A stretch of DNA of 64,000 bases, taken from assembly GCF_029623755.1 (NCBI RefSeq), contig NZ_CP121106.1:1685001-1749000 (forward strand). Direction: 5' to 3'. This document shows positions 26,358 through 35,533 of the stretch, piece by piece. The stretch comes from Altererythrobacter sp. CAU 1644. GTDB taxonomy: Bacteria; Pseudomonadota; Alphaproteobacteria; Sphingomonadales; Sphingomonadaceae. Under the pieces are notes generated by a model that made no database searches, was not told the origin of the DNA, and saw nothing but the letters and a program-made list of their open reading frames with translations. Both the position numbers and the translations under genes were made by a program. The first letter of the stretch is position 1. Each line of letters starts with the position of its first letter.

Positions 26358-26960
26358 TCAGGCCGCCGTGGACTTGTGTTCCGCGGCGGCTTTTCCAAAC
26401 AGCAGTGCGACGAGCGCCCACCAGGCGGCAAAGAAGACCGGGCCGAACCAGTCGGGGTAACCTCCCAACTCCGCCGCCAGTCCGACCGCCAATTGCCCGA
26501 AGCCCAGCGTGGCGGCGATCCACATCGCCGCTGCGGCGCGAAAGCGCGCGAGGATAGCGGCCACCAGTGCCGCCAAGAGCATGGCATAGAAGGCAAGGTT
26601 GATCGGGCCATCGCCAATGATCCCGACGGCGATGTCGATCCAGATGGTCAAGAAGGCGACGAAGGCAGAAAGCACCGCCCCTGCACGATGCAATCCCTCG
26701 CGGCAGAAATGAAAGCCGAGCTCGATCCCTGCGCCGAGCAGGACCAGCATGACCGCCGCGGCAATGAAATCGCTGGTGGTCCATTGCACCTCGCCCGTCA
26801 GTTGCATGGCGATAGCGGGAAGCGCCAGCAGGGCGCCGAGTGCGCCCCATCCTGCAATCCGCCAACCGTTTGTGCAGCGGGTATTGTGAGCCTTGTCCGT
26901 GGTTGCGCTTGCGGTGTCGTTCATGCCGTCATGACTGCCTGTTTCCCGGTTGAGCGACAT
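26358..26960 (-). CDS. Six-helix membrane protein divergent from a wHTH regulator
   Basis: A 200-residue protein with about six predicted helices from residue 35 onward and a short polar N-terminus. The start is ATG 26960 (MSLNRETGSHDG), which has AGGA eight bases upstream; ATG 26924 (MNDTASATTDKAH) is the alternative. No family recognised. It is divergent from the membrane-anchored regulator at 27040 across an 80-base gap, which suggests control by that regulator (inference). The 160 bases downstream (26198-26357) show nothing. Confidence 0.6.
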   Translation of the reverse strand: MSLNRETGSHDGMNDTASATTDKAHNTRCTNGWRIAGWGALGALLALPAIAMQLTGEVQWTTSDFIAAAVMLVLLGAGIELGFHFCREGLHRAGAVLSAFVAFLTIWIDIAVGIIGDGPINLAFYAMLLAALVAAILARFRAAAAMWIAATLGFGQLAVGLAAELGGYPDWFGPVFFAAWWALVALLFGKAAAEHKSTAA

Positions 26961-27039
26961 GAGGAAATCCTGAGAAATCGCTGAAAAGCTTCCCTTTCGC
27001 CCCGGCGTGACATAGCTCCGGTCGGGAAGAGGGGAGCGC

Positions 27040-28071
27040 ATGGACCTGCAGCCCACCGTGTTGCATTTTGCCGAGTTCGAGCTCGATCTGGCCAACCGCC
27101 AGCTGCGGCGCGGAGCCGAAGTCGTGGAGCTGGGCAACCGCTATTTCGATGCGCTTGCATTGCTTGCCGCCCATCCGGGGGAACTCATTTCCAAGGATCG
27201 CTTCATGGGCGAGGTATGGCGCGGCATCCCGGTGACCGACGAAGCTCTGACCCAGTGCATTCGCAGCTTGAGAAGGTCCTTGGGCGACACGCCGGGCAGC
27301 CCCCGCTTCATCCAGACAGTGCCCAAGCACGGCTACCGGTTCGTAGCCGCGGTAAAGGACCACGCGGCGGAGGAGGCTGCCAACGAGGTCGACGATCTTG
27401 CGTCGACCGGCGGTCGTATCGCGGGTGCTGCAACTATGGGCGGAGCCGCTGCCGGGGCAATCGGCGGGGTGTTTTACGGCATAATGGCGACCCAGGGTGG
27501 GTTCGGGTCGATCGCGACCGTCGTCATCCTGACGATTGCGCTCGCTGTTCTGGGCGCTTCTGCCATCGGGGTCGGCATGGGCGCAGCCGCCGCCTGGCGC
27601 GGCCCAGGTTACCTGGCATTGACGCTGGGCGGAGGTGCCGGCGGGCTTGCCGTAGGCGCGCTGGGTCAGGTGCTCGCACAGTCCGGCATTTCGGCCGTGA
27701 CCGGGATCGAGTTGTCGTCGGTAACCGGCATGGGTGAAGGCGCAGCACTGGGGGTTGCCGCGGGGTTGATGACGGCTGCGGCGTGCAGGCTGGCATGGGG
27801 CCGCATGACGCATGTCCTCGCGACCGCACTGTTCGGTGCCGGGGTGGGCGCCGCAGTGGTTCTGTCGGGTGGGAAGCTGTTCGGCCGCAGCCTTGCCGAG
27901 ATCGAGGCGAGCTTTCCCGCATCGCGGATCGCGGTGGGAGAACTGGGCCCGCTGTTCGGCGAGGATAGCTTCTACATGTTCAGCCAGCTCGGCACGGCGA
28001 TGATGGAGGGCGCGCTTTACGTCACCTGCATCAGTTGGGCAGTGCAGCGCGTCCTGAGGCATTCCCGATAA
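27040..28071 (+). CDS. Membrane-anchored winged-helix (OmpR/CadC-type) transcriptional regulator
   Basis: A 343-residue protein. Residues 1-103 form an OmpR/PhoB-type winged-helix DNA-binding domain (LANRQLRRGAEVVELGNRYF at the first strands, ISKDRFMGEVW as the first helix, and RFIQTVPKHGYRFVA as the wing). The rest (about 125-340) is not a receiver domain but a Gly/Ala-rich multi-pass membrane region with six to eight segments and no large periplasmic sensor. It resembles ToxR/CadC one-component regulators in order, but with an unusual polytopic sensor half. A terminator follows. Confidence 0.8.
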   Translation: MDLQPTVLHFAEFELDLANRQLRRGAEVVELGNRYFDALALLAAHPGELISKDRFMGEVWRGIPVTDEALTQCIRSLRRSLGDTPGSPRFIQTVPKHGYRFVAAVKDHAAEEAANEVDDLASTGGRIAGAATMGGAAAGAIGGVFYGIMATQGGFGSIATVVILTIALAVLGASAIGVGMGAAAAWRGPGYLALTLGGGAGGLAVGALGQVLAQSGISAVTGIELSSVTGMGEGAALGVAAGLMTAAACRLAWGRMTHVLATALFGAGVGAAVVLSGGKLFGRSLAEIEASFPASRIAVGELGPLFGEDSFYMFSQLGTAMMEGALYVTCISWAVQRVLRHSR

Positions 28072-28077
28072 GAGAAG

Positions 28078-28115
28078 GGCGGCCCCATCGCTGGAGCCGC
28101 CCTACTTTGTTACTC
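28078..28115 (+). terminator. Terminator after the membrane-anchored regulator gene
   Basis: The stem GGGCGGC / GCCGCCC with a loop of about 12 bases (CCCATCGCTGGA) begins seven bases after the stop codon and is followed by the T-rich TACTTTGTTACT. It is imperfect at the tail but well placed between two convergent genes. Confidence 0.65.
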
Positions 28116-28127
28116 TGAAATTCCGGG

Positions 28128-28832
28128 TCAGTTGATACGGCGGACCGTATTTTCCTTCTCCGGCTTGATCGTGATGCGCACGGTCTCGCCCGAATTGCCC
28201 GGGAAGTCGGTGAACATCGCCTCGACCAGGTTTGGAACCAGATACTGCAGCCGGTTCGAGGTCGAAACCGCTTCGGCCTTGCCTTCGAACAGGCGTTCGC
28301 CGGTCGAAGCGCGATCGATCTTCATGTCCACACCGCTGGTGTACACGGTATAGCTGCGCACCTCGGGGCCGCCGAACCACGGATCGTAGAAGCCGTAGCC
28401 CCAGTAACCGCTCGGGCGGAAACGCGAGTAATAGCGCGAGTGATAGAACGGGCTGCGATAGCGGTACCATGGATCCCAGAACGGGTCGTAGAATCCGGTG
28501 TTGGTCGTGCGAACTCGCTCGCGGCCCTTGTCGACACCGTAGTCGAGCCGCACCAGCAGCGTGGCGCTTTCGGGCGACGCGGCCTCGGCATAGCCCAGGC
28601 GCTCCATCTGCGCTTCGACGAAGTCGGCATATTGCGCGAATTCGAGCCCGCCGGCGAGCGCCGGATCATCGGCCACAACGGCAAAGCTCTCGCCCTGCGG
28701 CGCCGGCATCTGCGACTGGAAGCGCGACACGTCCGCCTTGAACGGCGTGGCACATGCAGCAAGGCTGGCGAGCACGAGCGGCACGCTGGCGAGCTTGAGC
28801 GCGCGGGAAGTGTCTTTGATCGAGAATTTCAT
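28128..28832 (-). CDS. DUF4136-family lipoprotein
   Basis: A 234-residue outer-membrane lipoprotein candidate. The signal peptide ends in the lipobox LASLAAC, with the modified cysteine near residue 27. The body has the DUF4136 layout: Phe-Ala strands, an aromatic central stretch rich in Tyr, Trp and Phe (WDPWYRYRSPFYHSRYYS), and a C-terminal TVRITIKPEK strand. ATG 28832 (MKFSIKDTSRAL) is the start. A gap of 119 bases with no recognisable gene separates its 3' neighbour's strand from trpS. Confidence 0.8.
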   Translation of the reverse strand: MKFSIKDTSRALKLASVPLVLASLAACATPFKADVSRFQSQMPAPQGESFAVVADDPALAGGLEFAQYADFVEAQMERLGYAEAASPESATLLVRLDYGVDKGRERVRTTNTGFYDPFWDPWYRYRSPFYHSRYYSRFRPSGYWGYGFYDPWFGGPEVRSYTVYTSGVDMKIDRASTGERLFEGKAEAVSTSNRLQYLVPNLVEAMFTDFPGNSGETVRITIKPEKENTVRRIN

Positions 28833-28999
28833 TTGTTTATCCTTCGAAAACAACTGACGCGCAAACGCACCGCCCCTCATGCCGGACGCAGGCTGTCATC
28901 GATAGGGCGTGTTGTAAAGAAGATGGCCTGAATGGCCATTGAACGCCCGCCTTAACAATTGTTATCCGATTTCAGACCCTTGCTCGGGCCCAGGGGGCT

Positions 29000-30016
29000 C
29001 TAGCCGCGTACCAGACCCAGTGCCTTGTATGTGGCAGCGAGGGTCGACCCCCCCATATCTCGCGCCTTGGCTGCCCCGCGAGCGAGAATCGCATCGAGTA
29101 CCTCGCGGTCCTGCTTGAGCTCGCGGAAGCGCTCCGAAATGGGTGCAAGCGTCTCGACCAGGAGTTCGCCAAGCGCGGGCTTGAACGCGCCGAACCCCTG
29201 TCCGCCGAACTGCGCCAGGACCGCGTCAGGGCAGTCACCGGTCACCGCCGCATAGATCGTGACGAGGTTGAGCGCCTCGGGCCGGTCTTCCAGGCCGCCG
29301 ATCTCGCTCGGGAGCGGTTCGGGATCGGTCTTTGCCTTCTTGATCTTGCGCATGATCGTGTCGGCATCGTCGACGAGATTGATGCGGCTCATCTCCGATG
29401 GATCGGATTTCGACATCTTCGCGCTGCCGTCGCGGAGACTCATGATCCGCGCCGCTTCGGGCGGGACGATCGGATCAGGCAAAGTGAAGACCGGCGCGTC
29501 CTCGGTGCAGAAATCGTTGTTGAATTTCTGTGCGATGTCGCGCGCCAGTTCGAGATGCTGCTTCTGGTCCTCGCCGACCGGCACATGCGTCGCCTGGTAG
29601 AGCAGCACGTCGGCGGCCTGGAGGACCGGATAGGTAAACAGGGCAATCGACTGACCTTCGCGGTTCTTGCCCGCCTTGTCCTTCCACTGCGTCATGCGGT
29701 TGAGCCAGCCCATTCGCGCCGTACCGCCCAGCAGCCATTGCAATTCAGCATGGGCTGGAACCTGGGCCTGGTTGAACAGCACCGAGCGCGACGGATCGAT
29801 CCCGCAGGCGACCAGCGCGGCGGCCATTTCCAAAGTGCCCTGATAGAGCTCGGCCGGTTCGTGCGGCATCGAAATCGCGTGCAGGTCGGCCAGGAAGAAC
29901 AGGCATTCGCTGCCCGGCTCCATCTCGTCCTGCATGCGCACCCAATTGCGGATCGCCCCCAGGTAATTGCCGAGGTGGAGATTGCCCGTGGGCTGGATAC
30001 CGGAAACGACGCGCAT
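29000..30016 (-). CDS. trpS: Tryptophan-tRNA ligase
   Basis: A 338-residue class I aminoacyl-tRNA synthetase. It opens MRVVSGIQPTGNLHLGNYLG, which contains the HIGH-type motif (TGNLHLGNY). The KMSKS motif is exact (SAKMSKSDPSE, about residue 205). DLHAISMPHEP and the tryptophan-pocket region GLVRG-ending C-terminus fit TrpRS. Start ATG 30016. murJ ends 20 bases upstream on the same strand, so they are probably co-transcribed (secB-murJ-trpS). Confidence 0.97.
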   Translation of the reverse strand: MRVVSGIQPTGNLHLGNYLGAIRNWVRMQDEMEPGSECLFFLADLHAISMPHEPAELYQGTLEMAAALVACGIDPSRSVLFNQAQVPAHAELQWLLGGTARMGWLNRMTQWKDKAGKNREGQSIALFTYPVLQAADVLLYQATHVPVGEDQKQHLELARDIAQKFNNDFCTEDAPVFTLPDPIVPPEAARIMSLRDGSAKMSKSDPSEMSRINLVDDADTIMRKIKKAKTDPEPLPSEIGGLEDRPEALNLVTIYAAVTGDCPDAVLAQFGGQGFGAFKPALGELLVETLAPISERFRELKQDREVLDAILARGAAKARDMGGSTLAATYKALGLVRG

Positions 30017-30036
30017 GGATAAATTCTCTGTTCGGG

Positions 30037-31602
30037 TTAGGCTTGGCGGCGCATTAGGCGCTGGACGGTCGCCTTGTCGAGTACGCCGAGCAGCGCCGCG
30101 CTGATCCCGTAGGTCGCGATACCAATCGCCGCGAGCGCCAGGATCGAGAACCCGCGTTCGGCGGTCGTGCCGGTGAAATAGGGATCGCCCATCTGCATCG
30201 CGTACCACAGCGCAGCCCCCATCGGCGCTGCGGCGAGCACGATCCGCCCGATCCGACCGGCCACGCGCTGGCTCATGCTGAAGAAGCCTCGGCGCGCGAG
30301 GATGCCATAGAGCAGCACGGTATTCACCCAGGCGCCGATCGATCCGGATACGGCCAGCGCCAGCACGCCGATCCGCGGGACAAGGTAGAGATTGAGCGCG
30401 ACTGTCACCACCAGGCTGATCGCGGCGGTGATGACAGGGGTCCGGGTATCCTTGCGCGCGAAGAAATTGGGTGTGAGTACCTTGACCAGCACATAGGCGG
30501 GCAGGCCAATGACGAGCCCCGAGACCACCGTTCCCGTGATCGCCGCATCCTCCATCGTGAATGCGCCAGACTGCATGAACACGCGGACGAAGGCGCTGCC
30601 GGTGAAGAACAGTGCAACGGCGGCAGGCACGGTCAGCAGCATGGCAAGCTCAATCGCGTTCGATTGCAGACGCTGCGCCTCGTCATTTTCCTCGCGCGCG
30701 ATGAACCGACTGAGCGCGGGCAGGATCGCCGTGCCGAGAGCGATGCCGATAATGCCAAGCGGCAGCTGGTTCCAGCGATCGGCCATGGCCATGTAAGTGA
30801 GCGATCCATCGGGCAGGCCGCGGATGAAGGCCAGGTCGATGAAGCGGCTGATCTGGTAAACGCCTGCGCCGAACACGGCGGGGATGATGAGTACGCCCAT
30901 CTCCTTCACGCGCTGGGTCACGCGCGGACGGGCGAAGGGAATCCCAAACCCAGCGCGGCGCATCCAGAAGCCGAGCCACAGCAATTGCAGCAACCCGCTG
31001 ACCGAAACGGCGATGGCGAGGAACATGCCGGTCATCTGCCGCGTCGCCTCGCTGTCGGCCTGGATCGCCCCCCAGGTAAGCGCGGTGATCAGGCAGATGT
31101 TGAGGATGATCGGTGCCGCGGCGGCAGCGGCGAAGCGCGACAGCGAGTTGAGCACGGCGGCGGTCAGCGTCGCCAGGCTCATGAACATCAGATAGGGAAA
31201 GGCGATCTGCCCCATCGTGACGGCCAGCGCGTAATTCTCGCTATCGGCGCGCAGGTCGGCATTGGCGAAGAGCCACAGGATCCACGGCATTCCCAGCATC
31301 ATCAACCCGCCGAAGAACACCAGGATCGGCAGCAGGATCGCGAGCACTTCGCTGGCGAACCGCCGCGCCTCCGGCTCTCCCTCGGTCATGTGCCGGTTGA
31401 ACAGCGGCACGAAGGCGCTGGCAAAGGCGCCTTCCGCAAACAAGCGGCGAAACAGGTTGGGAAGCTGGAACGCGAGTTGCCAGGCATCCGCGACCCCGCC
31501 CGCGCCGAGCACCCGGGCGAGCAGGATGTCGCGGACGAAGCCGAAAATGCGGCTGACCGCGGTCAGCCCGCCGATGGTCCCCACATTCTTGAGCAGGCTC
31601 AC
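30037..31602 (-). CDS. murJ: Lipid II flippase MurJ
   Basis: A 521-residue MviN/MurJ protein of the MOP superfamily, with about 14 membrane helices. The N-terminus LLKNVGTIGGLTAVSRIFGF with VRDILLARVLGAG is the family signature and contains conserved arginines lining the cavity. It translocates lipid II across the inner membrane for peptidoglycan synthesis. The GTG start at 31602 fits the usual N-terminus. It lies between secB and trpS on the same strand. Confidence 0.96.
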   Translation of the reverse strand: MSLLKNVGTIGGLTAVSRIFGFVRDILLARVLGAGGVADAWQLAFQLPNLFRRLFAEGAFASAFVPLFNRHMTEGEPEARRFASEVLAILLPILVFFGGLMMLGMPWILWLFANADLRADSENYALAVTMGQIAFPYLMFMSLATLTAAVLNSLSRFAAAAAAPIILNICLITALTWGAIQADSEATRQMTGMFLAIAVSVSGLLQLLWLGFWMRRAGFGIPFARPRVTQRVKEMGVLIIPAVFGAGVYQISRFIDLAFIRGLPDGSLTYMAMADRWNQLPLGIIGIALGTAILPALSRFIAREENDEAQRLQSNAIELAMLLTVPAAVALFFTGSAFVRVFMQSGAFTMEDAAITGTVVSGLVIGLPAYVLVKVLTPNFFARKDTRTPVITAAISLVVTVALNLYLVPRIGVLALAVSGSIGAWVNTVLLYGILARRGFFSMSQRVAGRIGRIVLAAAPMGAALWYAMQMGDPYFTGTTAERGFSILALAAIGIATYGISAALLGVLDKATVQRLMRRQA

Positions 31603-31627
31603 CTGGGCGGCCCCGCTAGCGCCCTGA

Positions 31628-32158
31628 TCAGGCTTCGCCGGCGGGCGGTGTTTCGCCTGCGGCGGTGGTGTCCTGCTGTTGTTTCGCGGCGAGCTGCTGG
31701 AGGTAGAGACCGTTGAAGTCGATCGGGTCCATCATCAGCGGCGGGAAACCGGCATCGCGGACGGCGTCGGCGATTACGCGGCGGGCGAAGGGGAACAGCA
31801 GGCGCGGAGCCTCTGCAAACAGGAAGGCGTGCTTGCGATCTTCGGGCATGTTGCGAATGCCGACGAGGCCGCAATAGACCAGCTCGACCAGATAGGCATT
31901 GCCCTGCGAAGTGGTGGCGGAGAGGTTAATCTTGAGTTCGACCTCGGTGATCTCTTCGTTGACCGTGTCAGCGCCGATGTTGAACTGCAGGTCGATCTGC
32001 GGCTGCTCGGTCCACTGGTAGACAGCCGGAGCATTTGGGTTTTCGACCGACATGTCCTTGACATATTGCGTGATGATTCCGGCGGCCGGGCCGGTGTCGG
32101 CGCCATTGGCTGCTGCTGCGGTATCGATATCGGTGAGGACGTCGCCTTCGTCGGCCAT
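31628..32158 (-). CDS. secB: Protein-export chaperone SecB
   Basis: A 176-residue SecB. The core from ITQYVKDMSVENPNAP through EAPRLLFPFARRVIADAVRDAGFPPLMMDPIDF is characteristic. An Asp/Ala-rich N-terminal extension of about 25 residues and a Gln/Thr/Ala tail are common in alphaproteobacteria. It keeps precursor proteins unfolded for SecA. Divergent from the Tim44-like gene across 274 bases. Confidence 0.96.
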   Translation of the reverse strand: MADEGDVLTDIDTAAAANGADTGPAAGIITQYVKDMSVENPNAPAVYQWTEQPQIDLQFNIGADTVNEEITEVELKINLSATTSQGNAYLVELVYCGLVGIRNMPEDRKHAFLFAEAPRLLFPFARRVIADAVRDAGFPPLMMDPIDFNGLYLQQLAAKQQQDTTAAGETPPAGEA

Positions 32159-32432
32159 GATGAGATAACTTTCGTGCTATGATGTCTATGACTGCCGCAG
32201 GTGGTGCGGCTCGGCGGCGCGCCTAGCACTGCTGGGGCGCGCTCGCAACAGATGCATGGTGCGCCCGCCGTTCAGCAGCGGCTCAAGCGGGCTATGCGAC
32301 AAATGGAGAGCTTGCAGTGGCTCAAATCCTCCGGAATTGCCGTTGTCGAATTGTAATTCGACCCTATTTAGGGCACCAAGGGGAACATTGCGGCGTTGTG
32401 CAGATTAGAACGCCAGATTGCCAGGTAGACTC
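32159..32432. promoter_or_regulatory. Divergent promoter region between secB and the Tim44-like gene
   Basis: A 274-base gap between divergently transcribed genes that should hold both promoters. The half near the Tim44-like gene is AT-richer (for example GTCGAATTGTAATTCGAC, an imperfect palindrome near 32347-32364). I cannot assign -35/-10 boxes with confidence and see no gene. Confidence 0.4.
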
Positions 32433-33092
32433 GTGATAGTTGAAATTGTCATCCTCGCCATGATCGCAGCCTTTCTCGGGCTGAGGCTCTATTCTGTGCT
32501 GGGCCAGCGGGCCGAGCACGAAGAGGAAGTCATACCCAAGCGTTTCGACGCTCCCGACAGCTCGACTCCAGAGGCACAGCCGACGGCCGCAGTCGCCCAA
32601 CCGGCTCGTAACGTGATGCCGCGACTCGAAGGAGCGGTACCGGCGGTCGAGCGCGGGGTGCGCGAAATTGCTGCTGCCGATGCGCGGTTCGACATCATCA
32701 ACTTCCTCGAAGGCGCCAAGGGTGCCTACGGCATGGTGCTCGAAGCCTTCTGGAACGGCGACAAGGCGACGCTGAAGGAATTGTGCGACGATGACGTCTA
32801 CGCCAGTTTCTCGGCTGCGATCGACGGGCGCGAGTCGGCAGGCCACACGCTCGAGAACAAGCTGATCCGGATCGAAGAGACCCGCATCCACTCGGCCGGT
32901 CTCGATGGTCGCATCGCGCGGGTCGCGGTATTATTCATCGCCGATATTGCCGCGGTGACGCGCGACAAGGATGGCAATGTCATCGCCGGCTCGCTCGACG
33001 ACGCCGTTGAAAGCCGCGACATCTGGACGTTCTCGCGCAATATCGATGCAGCCGGTCCCGACTGGCTGCTCGACGAGACCGACGAAGGCTAA
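32433..33092 (+). CDS. Tim44/TimA-family protein
   Basis: A 219-residue protein with an N-terminal membrane anchor (VEIVILAMIAAFLGLRLYSVLG), a disordered Pro/Glu/Ala linker (about 30-75) and a C-terminal Tim44-like domain (about 85-215) beginning near FDIINFLEGAKGAYGMVLEAFWNGD. Alphaproteobacterial homologues of mitochondrial Tim44 have this layout. GTG 32433 with AGG upstream is the preferred start; TTG 32418 is possible. It sits opposite secB and before mltA, suggesting envelope protein handling. Confidence 0.88.
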   Translation: MIVEIVILAMIAAFLGLRLYSVLGQRAEHEEEVIPKRFDAPDSSTPEAQPTAAVAQPARNVMPRLEGAVPAVERGVREIAAADARFDIINFLEGAKGAYGMVLEAFWNGDKATLKELCDDDVYASFSAAIDGRESAGHTLENKLIRIEETRIHSAGLDGRIARVAVLFIADIAAVTRDKDGNVIAGSLDDAVESRDIWTFSRNIDAAGPDWLLDETDEG

Positions 33093-33125
33093 TTCACCCA
33101 CACAACCGCATTGAGGGAGGAGCGG

Positions 33126-34334
33126 ATGATACGGCACTGGCCTTCGGAGGGGCTGGCGCTCGCGGCGCTGTTTACCCTGTCGGCATGCGTGCGGCTGGTG
33201 CCGGAGAGTACACCGCCGACACCTGTTACCCCGACCCCGCCGTCGGCGACCTCGGTCGAGAGCGCAAACTTCGCCGGAGTGGTCCGCGGGCCGAGCGTCG
33301 GTGCGCTCGGCATGACGCTCGGCGATGCTGGCACCGGCCTTGCGAGCTTCCTCGAATCCTGCCCCAAACTGCTGACCCGCGCTGATGCGAGCGGCCTGAC
33401 CAACGGCGGCGACTGGAAGCCCGCCTGTGATGCCGCCCTGACCTGGCCGGTCGGCCGCGCCACCGAGTTCTTCGTGACGCATTTCGAGACCGCGCGGGTC
33501 GGCGATGGCTCGGCCTTCGCCACGGGCTATTTCGAGCCCGAGATTGCCGGCTGCAGGACCCGCCAGCCGGGCTGCGAGCAACCGGTCTATTCCATGCCAC
33601 CCGAACTGGTGCGCGCGTGGCCCGACGACATGCCCGAGGCCGAGCGTACCGGGCGCCCGCCGCTCGGTCGTTACGATGCGAGCGGGAAGTTCGTTTCCTA
33701 TTACGAGCGTTCTGAGATCGAGAGCGGTGCGATCGCCGGGCGCGGTCTCGAGATCGCCTGGGCGGCCGATCCGATCGAATTCTTCTTCCTCCAGATCCAG
33801 GGTTCGGGCCGCCTGCGCACGCCGACGGGCGAGGTGATCCGGATCGGCTATGCCGGGCAGAACGGGCGCGAGTATGTCGGTATAGGCGCGGTCATGCGCC
33901 AGCGCGGCCTGATCGGGCCGGATACGGCCTATCCCACTTCGATGCAGGGGATCATGGCGTGGCTGCGCGACAATCCGACCGAGGCGGATGAGATCCTCAA
34001 TCTCAACAAGAGCTGGATTTTCTTCCGGGAGCTGAAAGGCGACGGCCCACTTGGTGCGCTTGGCGTGCCGGTGCGCCGTGAAAGCTCGGTCGCCGCCGAT
34101 CCCAAGTTCGTGCCGCTCGGCGCGCCGGTCTGGCTCAAGATGGATCGCCAGGAAGCGAACGGCTTGTGGATTGCGCAGGACACCGGTGGTGCGATCAAGG
34201 GTGCCAACCGGTTCGACACCTTCTGGGGCGCGGGCGAAGATGCGCGCCGGATCGCGGGCGGGATGAGCGCGCGCGGCGAAGCATTAGTGCTTGTGCCAAA
34301 GGGGACGGTTGCCCGCCTCGAAGCGCAGCGATGA
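33126..34334 (+). CDS. mltA: Membrane-bound lytic murein transglycosylase A
   Basis: A 402-residue MltA with a lipoprotein signal (LFTLSAC, lipidated Cys about residue 20) and a Pro/Thr-rich spacer. The MltA barrel follows, containing FATGYFEPEIAG and IQGSGRLRTPTGEVIRIGYAG. The C-terminal 3D domain has the three catalytic/structural Asp in IAQDTGGAIKGANRFDTFWG. It cleaves the glycan strand to 1,6-anhydromuropeptides in the periplasm. ATG 33126 follows the strong site GAGGGAGGAG. Its stop overlaps the Smr gene start (ATGA). Confidence 0.95.
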   Translation: MIRHWPSEGLALAALFTLSACVRLVPESTPPTPVTPTPPSATSVESANFAGVVRGPSVGALGMTLGDAGTGLASFLESCPKLLTRADASGLTNGGDWKPACDAALTWPVGRATEFFVTHFETARVGDGSAFATGYFEPEIAGCRTRQPGCEQPVYSMPPELVRAWPDDMPEAERTGRPPLGRYDASGKFVSYYERSEIESGAIAGRGLEIAWAADPIEFFFLQIQGSGRLRTPTGEVIRIGYAGQNGREYVGIGAVMRQRGLIGPDTAYPTSMQGIMAWLRDNPTEADEILNLNKSWIFFRELKGDGPLGALGVPVRRESSVAADPKFVPLGAPVWLKMDRQEANGLWIAQDTGGAIKGANRFDTFWGAGEDARRIAGGMSARGEALVLVPKGTVARLEAQR

Positions 34335-34885
34335 GCATTCCGCGGGGGCTGAGCGACGAGGAAGCTGCCGCCTGGGCCAAGCTTGCGGCCAGCGTCACTC
34401 CGATGGAGGGCCGAGTACGGCCACCTGTAAAGCAGGCCGAGCCGCTCAAGCCGGTGCCAGCCAGGCCCGCAAGACCAAGCCCAAAACCAGCACCGCCGAG
34501 ACCAGCCCCGCCGCCCGCTCCGCAAGCGATGCAGCACGATTCCGGCCTCGATGGCCATTGGGATCGGCGGATCAAGTCGGGCGCGATCCAGCCTGACTTC
34601 ACGCTCGACCTGCACGGTTTTTCGCTCGATGCAGCCTATGACCGCTTGATGAGCGGGCTCGACCAGGCGCTCGCGATGGACGCCCGCGTGGTGCTGCTGA
34701 TCGCCGGGCGCTCGCGGCCCGTCGACCCTGCTGATCGCGCCGCGAAGCGTGGGGCGATCCGTGCCAAGATCCTCGACTGGCTTGCTGCCAGCCGCCACGA
34801 GAATGCGATCACCGCTATACGACGCGCCCATATCCGGCACGGCGGCGAGGGTGCGCTCTACCTCGTACTCAAGCGGCGACGCTAG
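34331..34885 (+). CDS. Smr/MutS2-domain protein
   Basis: A 184-residue protein with a Pro/Ala-rich N-terminal half and a C-terminal Smr domain (about residues 92-182): LDLHGFSLDAAYDRL contains the LDLHG motif, and RRAHIRHGGEGALYLVLKR resembles the HGxxxG-like C-terminal motif. Stand-alone Smr proteins may act as nucleases on RNA or DNA. The ATG at 34331 overlaps the mltA stop by four bases, so the two are co-translated. Its 3' end overlaps the convergent Pr6Pr gene by 17 bases. Confidence 0.88.
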   Translation: MSIPRGLSDEEAAAWAKLAASVTPMEGRVRPPVKQAEPLKPVPARPARPSPKPAPPRPAPPPAPQAMQHDSGLDGHWDRRIKSGAIQPDFTLDLHGFSLDAAYDRLMSGLDQALAMDARVVLLIAGRSRPVDPADRAAKRGAIRAKILDWLAASRHENAITAIRRAHIRHGGEGALYLVLKRRR

Positions 34886-35501
34886 GGCGGGGTCCGCGCC
34901 CGACGAGGGATCGGATGCCCATCAGCGCCGCGCCCATGGCCATGAAGAACAGCGCCAGGCCGGCGATATTGGCCAGCAATTGGCCCCAGCCAAGTGCGCT
35001 CTTGTCGAGGAAGAAATAGGCGTAGAACCCGGTCAACTCGCCGTAACCGAGCGCAAACATCGTGTAGATCACCGGGGCGATCATCACGAAAGGCAGCAAG
35101 GCCCAGCGAGCGGCATCATGCCGCGTGACGACCATCCACCAGCCGATCACCCCGGCTGGGATCAGCCCATGAAAGGCAAGGTTGGTCCACCAGTCGAGCC
35201 CAACGGGATGATGGTCTGCCGCAAGCAGGGCCCAATAGACCAGCGCGACGATGGTCAGCGCGGTCGCGAGCGCAAACAGCGCCGCCCGCGGAATGTGGCG
35301 ACCCGACGCGATCCAACCCATCACCAGACCGGCGGCGAAATTGCTCCAGATGGTGAAAAATCGGAACAGGAGTGCGAATGCGACCAACGCCGATCCGTCG
35401 CGGTCGTCGTTGATCGTAGTCTGCAAGGCGAGAGCCATAAAAGTGGTTAGGGAAAGGAAAGCCGCTGTGAGACGCTTTGGTGATCGAAAGGGTCGGTCCA
35501 T
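34869..35501 (-). CDS. Pr6Pr-family membrane protein
   Basis: A 210-residue protein with six predicted helices. The pattern LLFRFFTIWSNFAAGLVMGW and HGLIPAGVIGWWMVV is characteristic of the Pr6Pr (FAR-17a/AIG1-like) six-helix membrane family of unknown function. It overlaps the Smr gene at the 3' end and follows the cytochrome b561 gene on the same strand after 32 bases. Confidence 0.8.
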   Translation of the reverse strand: MDRPFRSPKRLTAAFLSLTTFMALALQTTINDDRDGSALVAFALLFRFFTIWSNFAAGLVMGWIASGRHIPRAALFALATALTIVALVYWALLAADHHPVGLDWWTNLAFHGLIPAGVIGWWMVVTRHDAARWALLPFVMIAPVIYTMFALGYGELTGFYAYFFLDKSALGWGQLLANIAGLALFFMAMGAALMGIRSLVGRGPRPSVAA

Positions 35502-35533
35502 TGGTGGCTCCTAACAGCGCCAACCAAGTGCGG

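Noticed and set aside
28905..28935. A terminator at ATGGCC-TGAAT-GGCCAT upstream of the DUF4136 gene
   Set aside because: The six-pair stem has no T-tract in either direction and lies in a promoter region.
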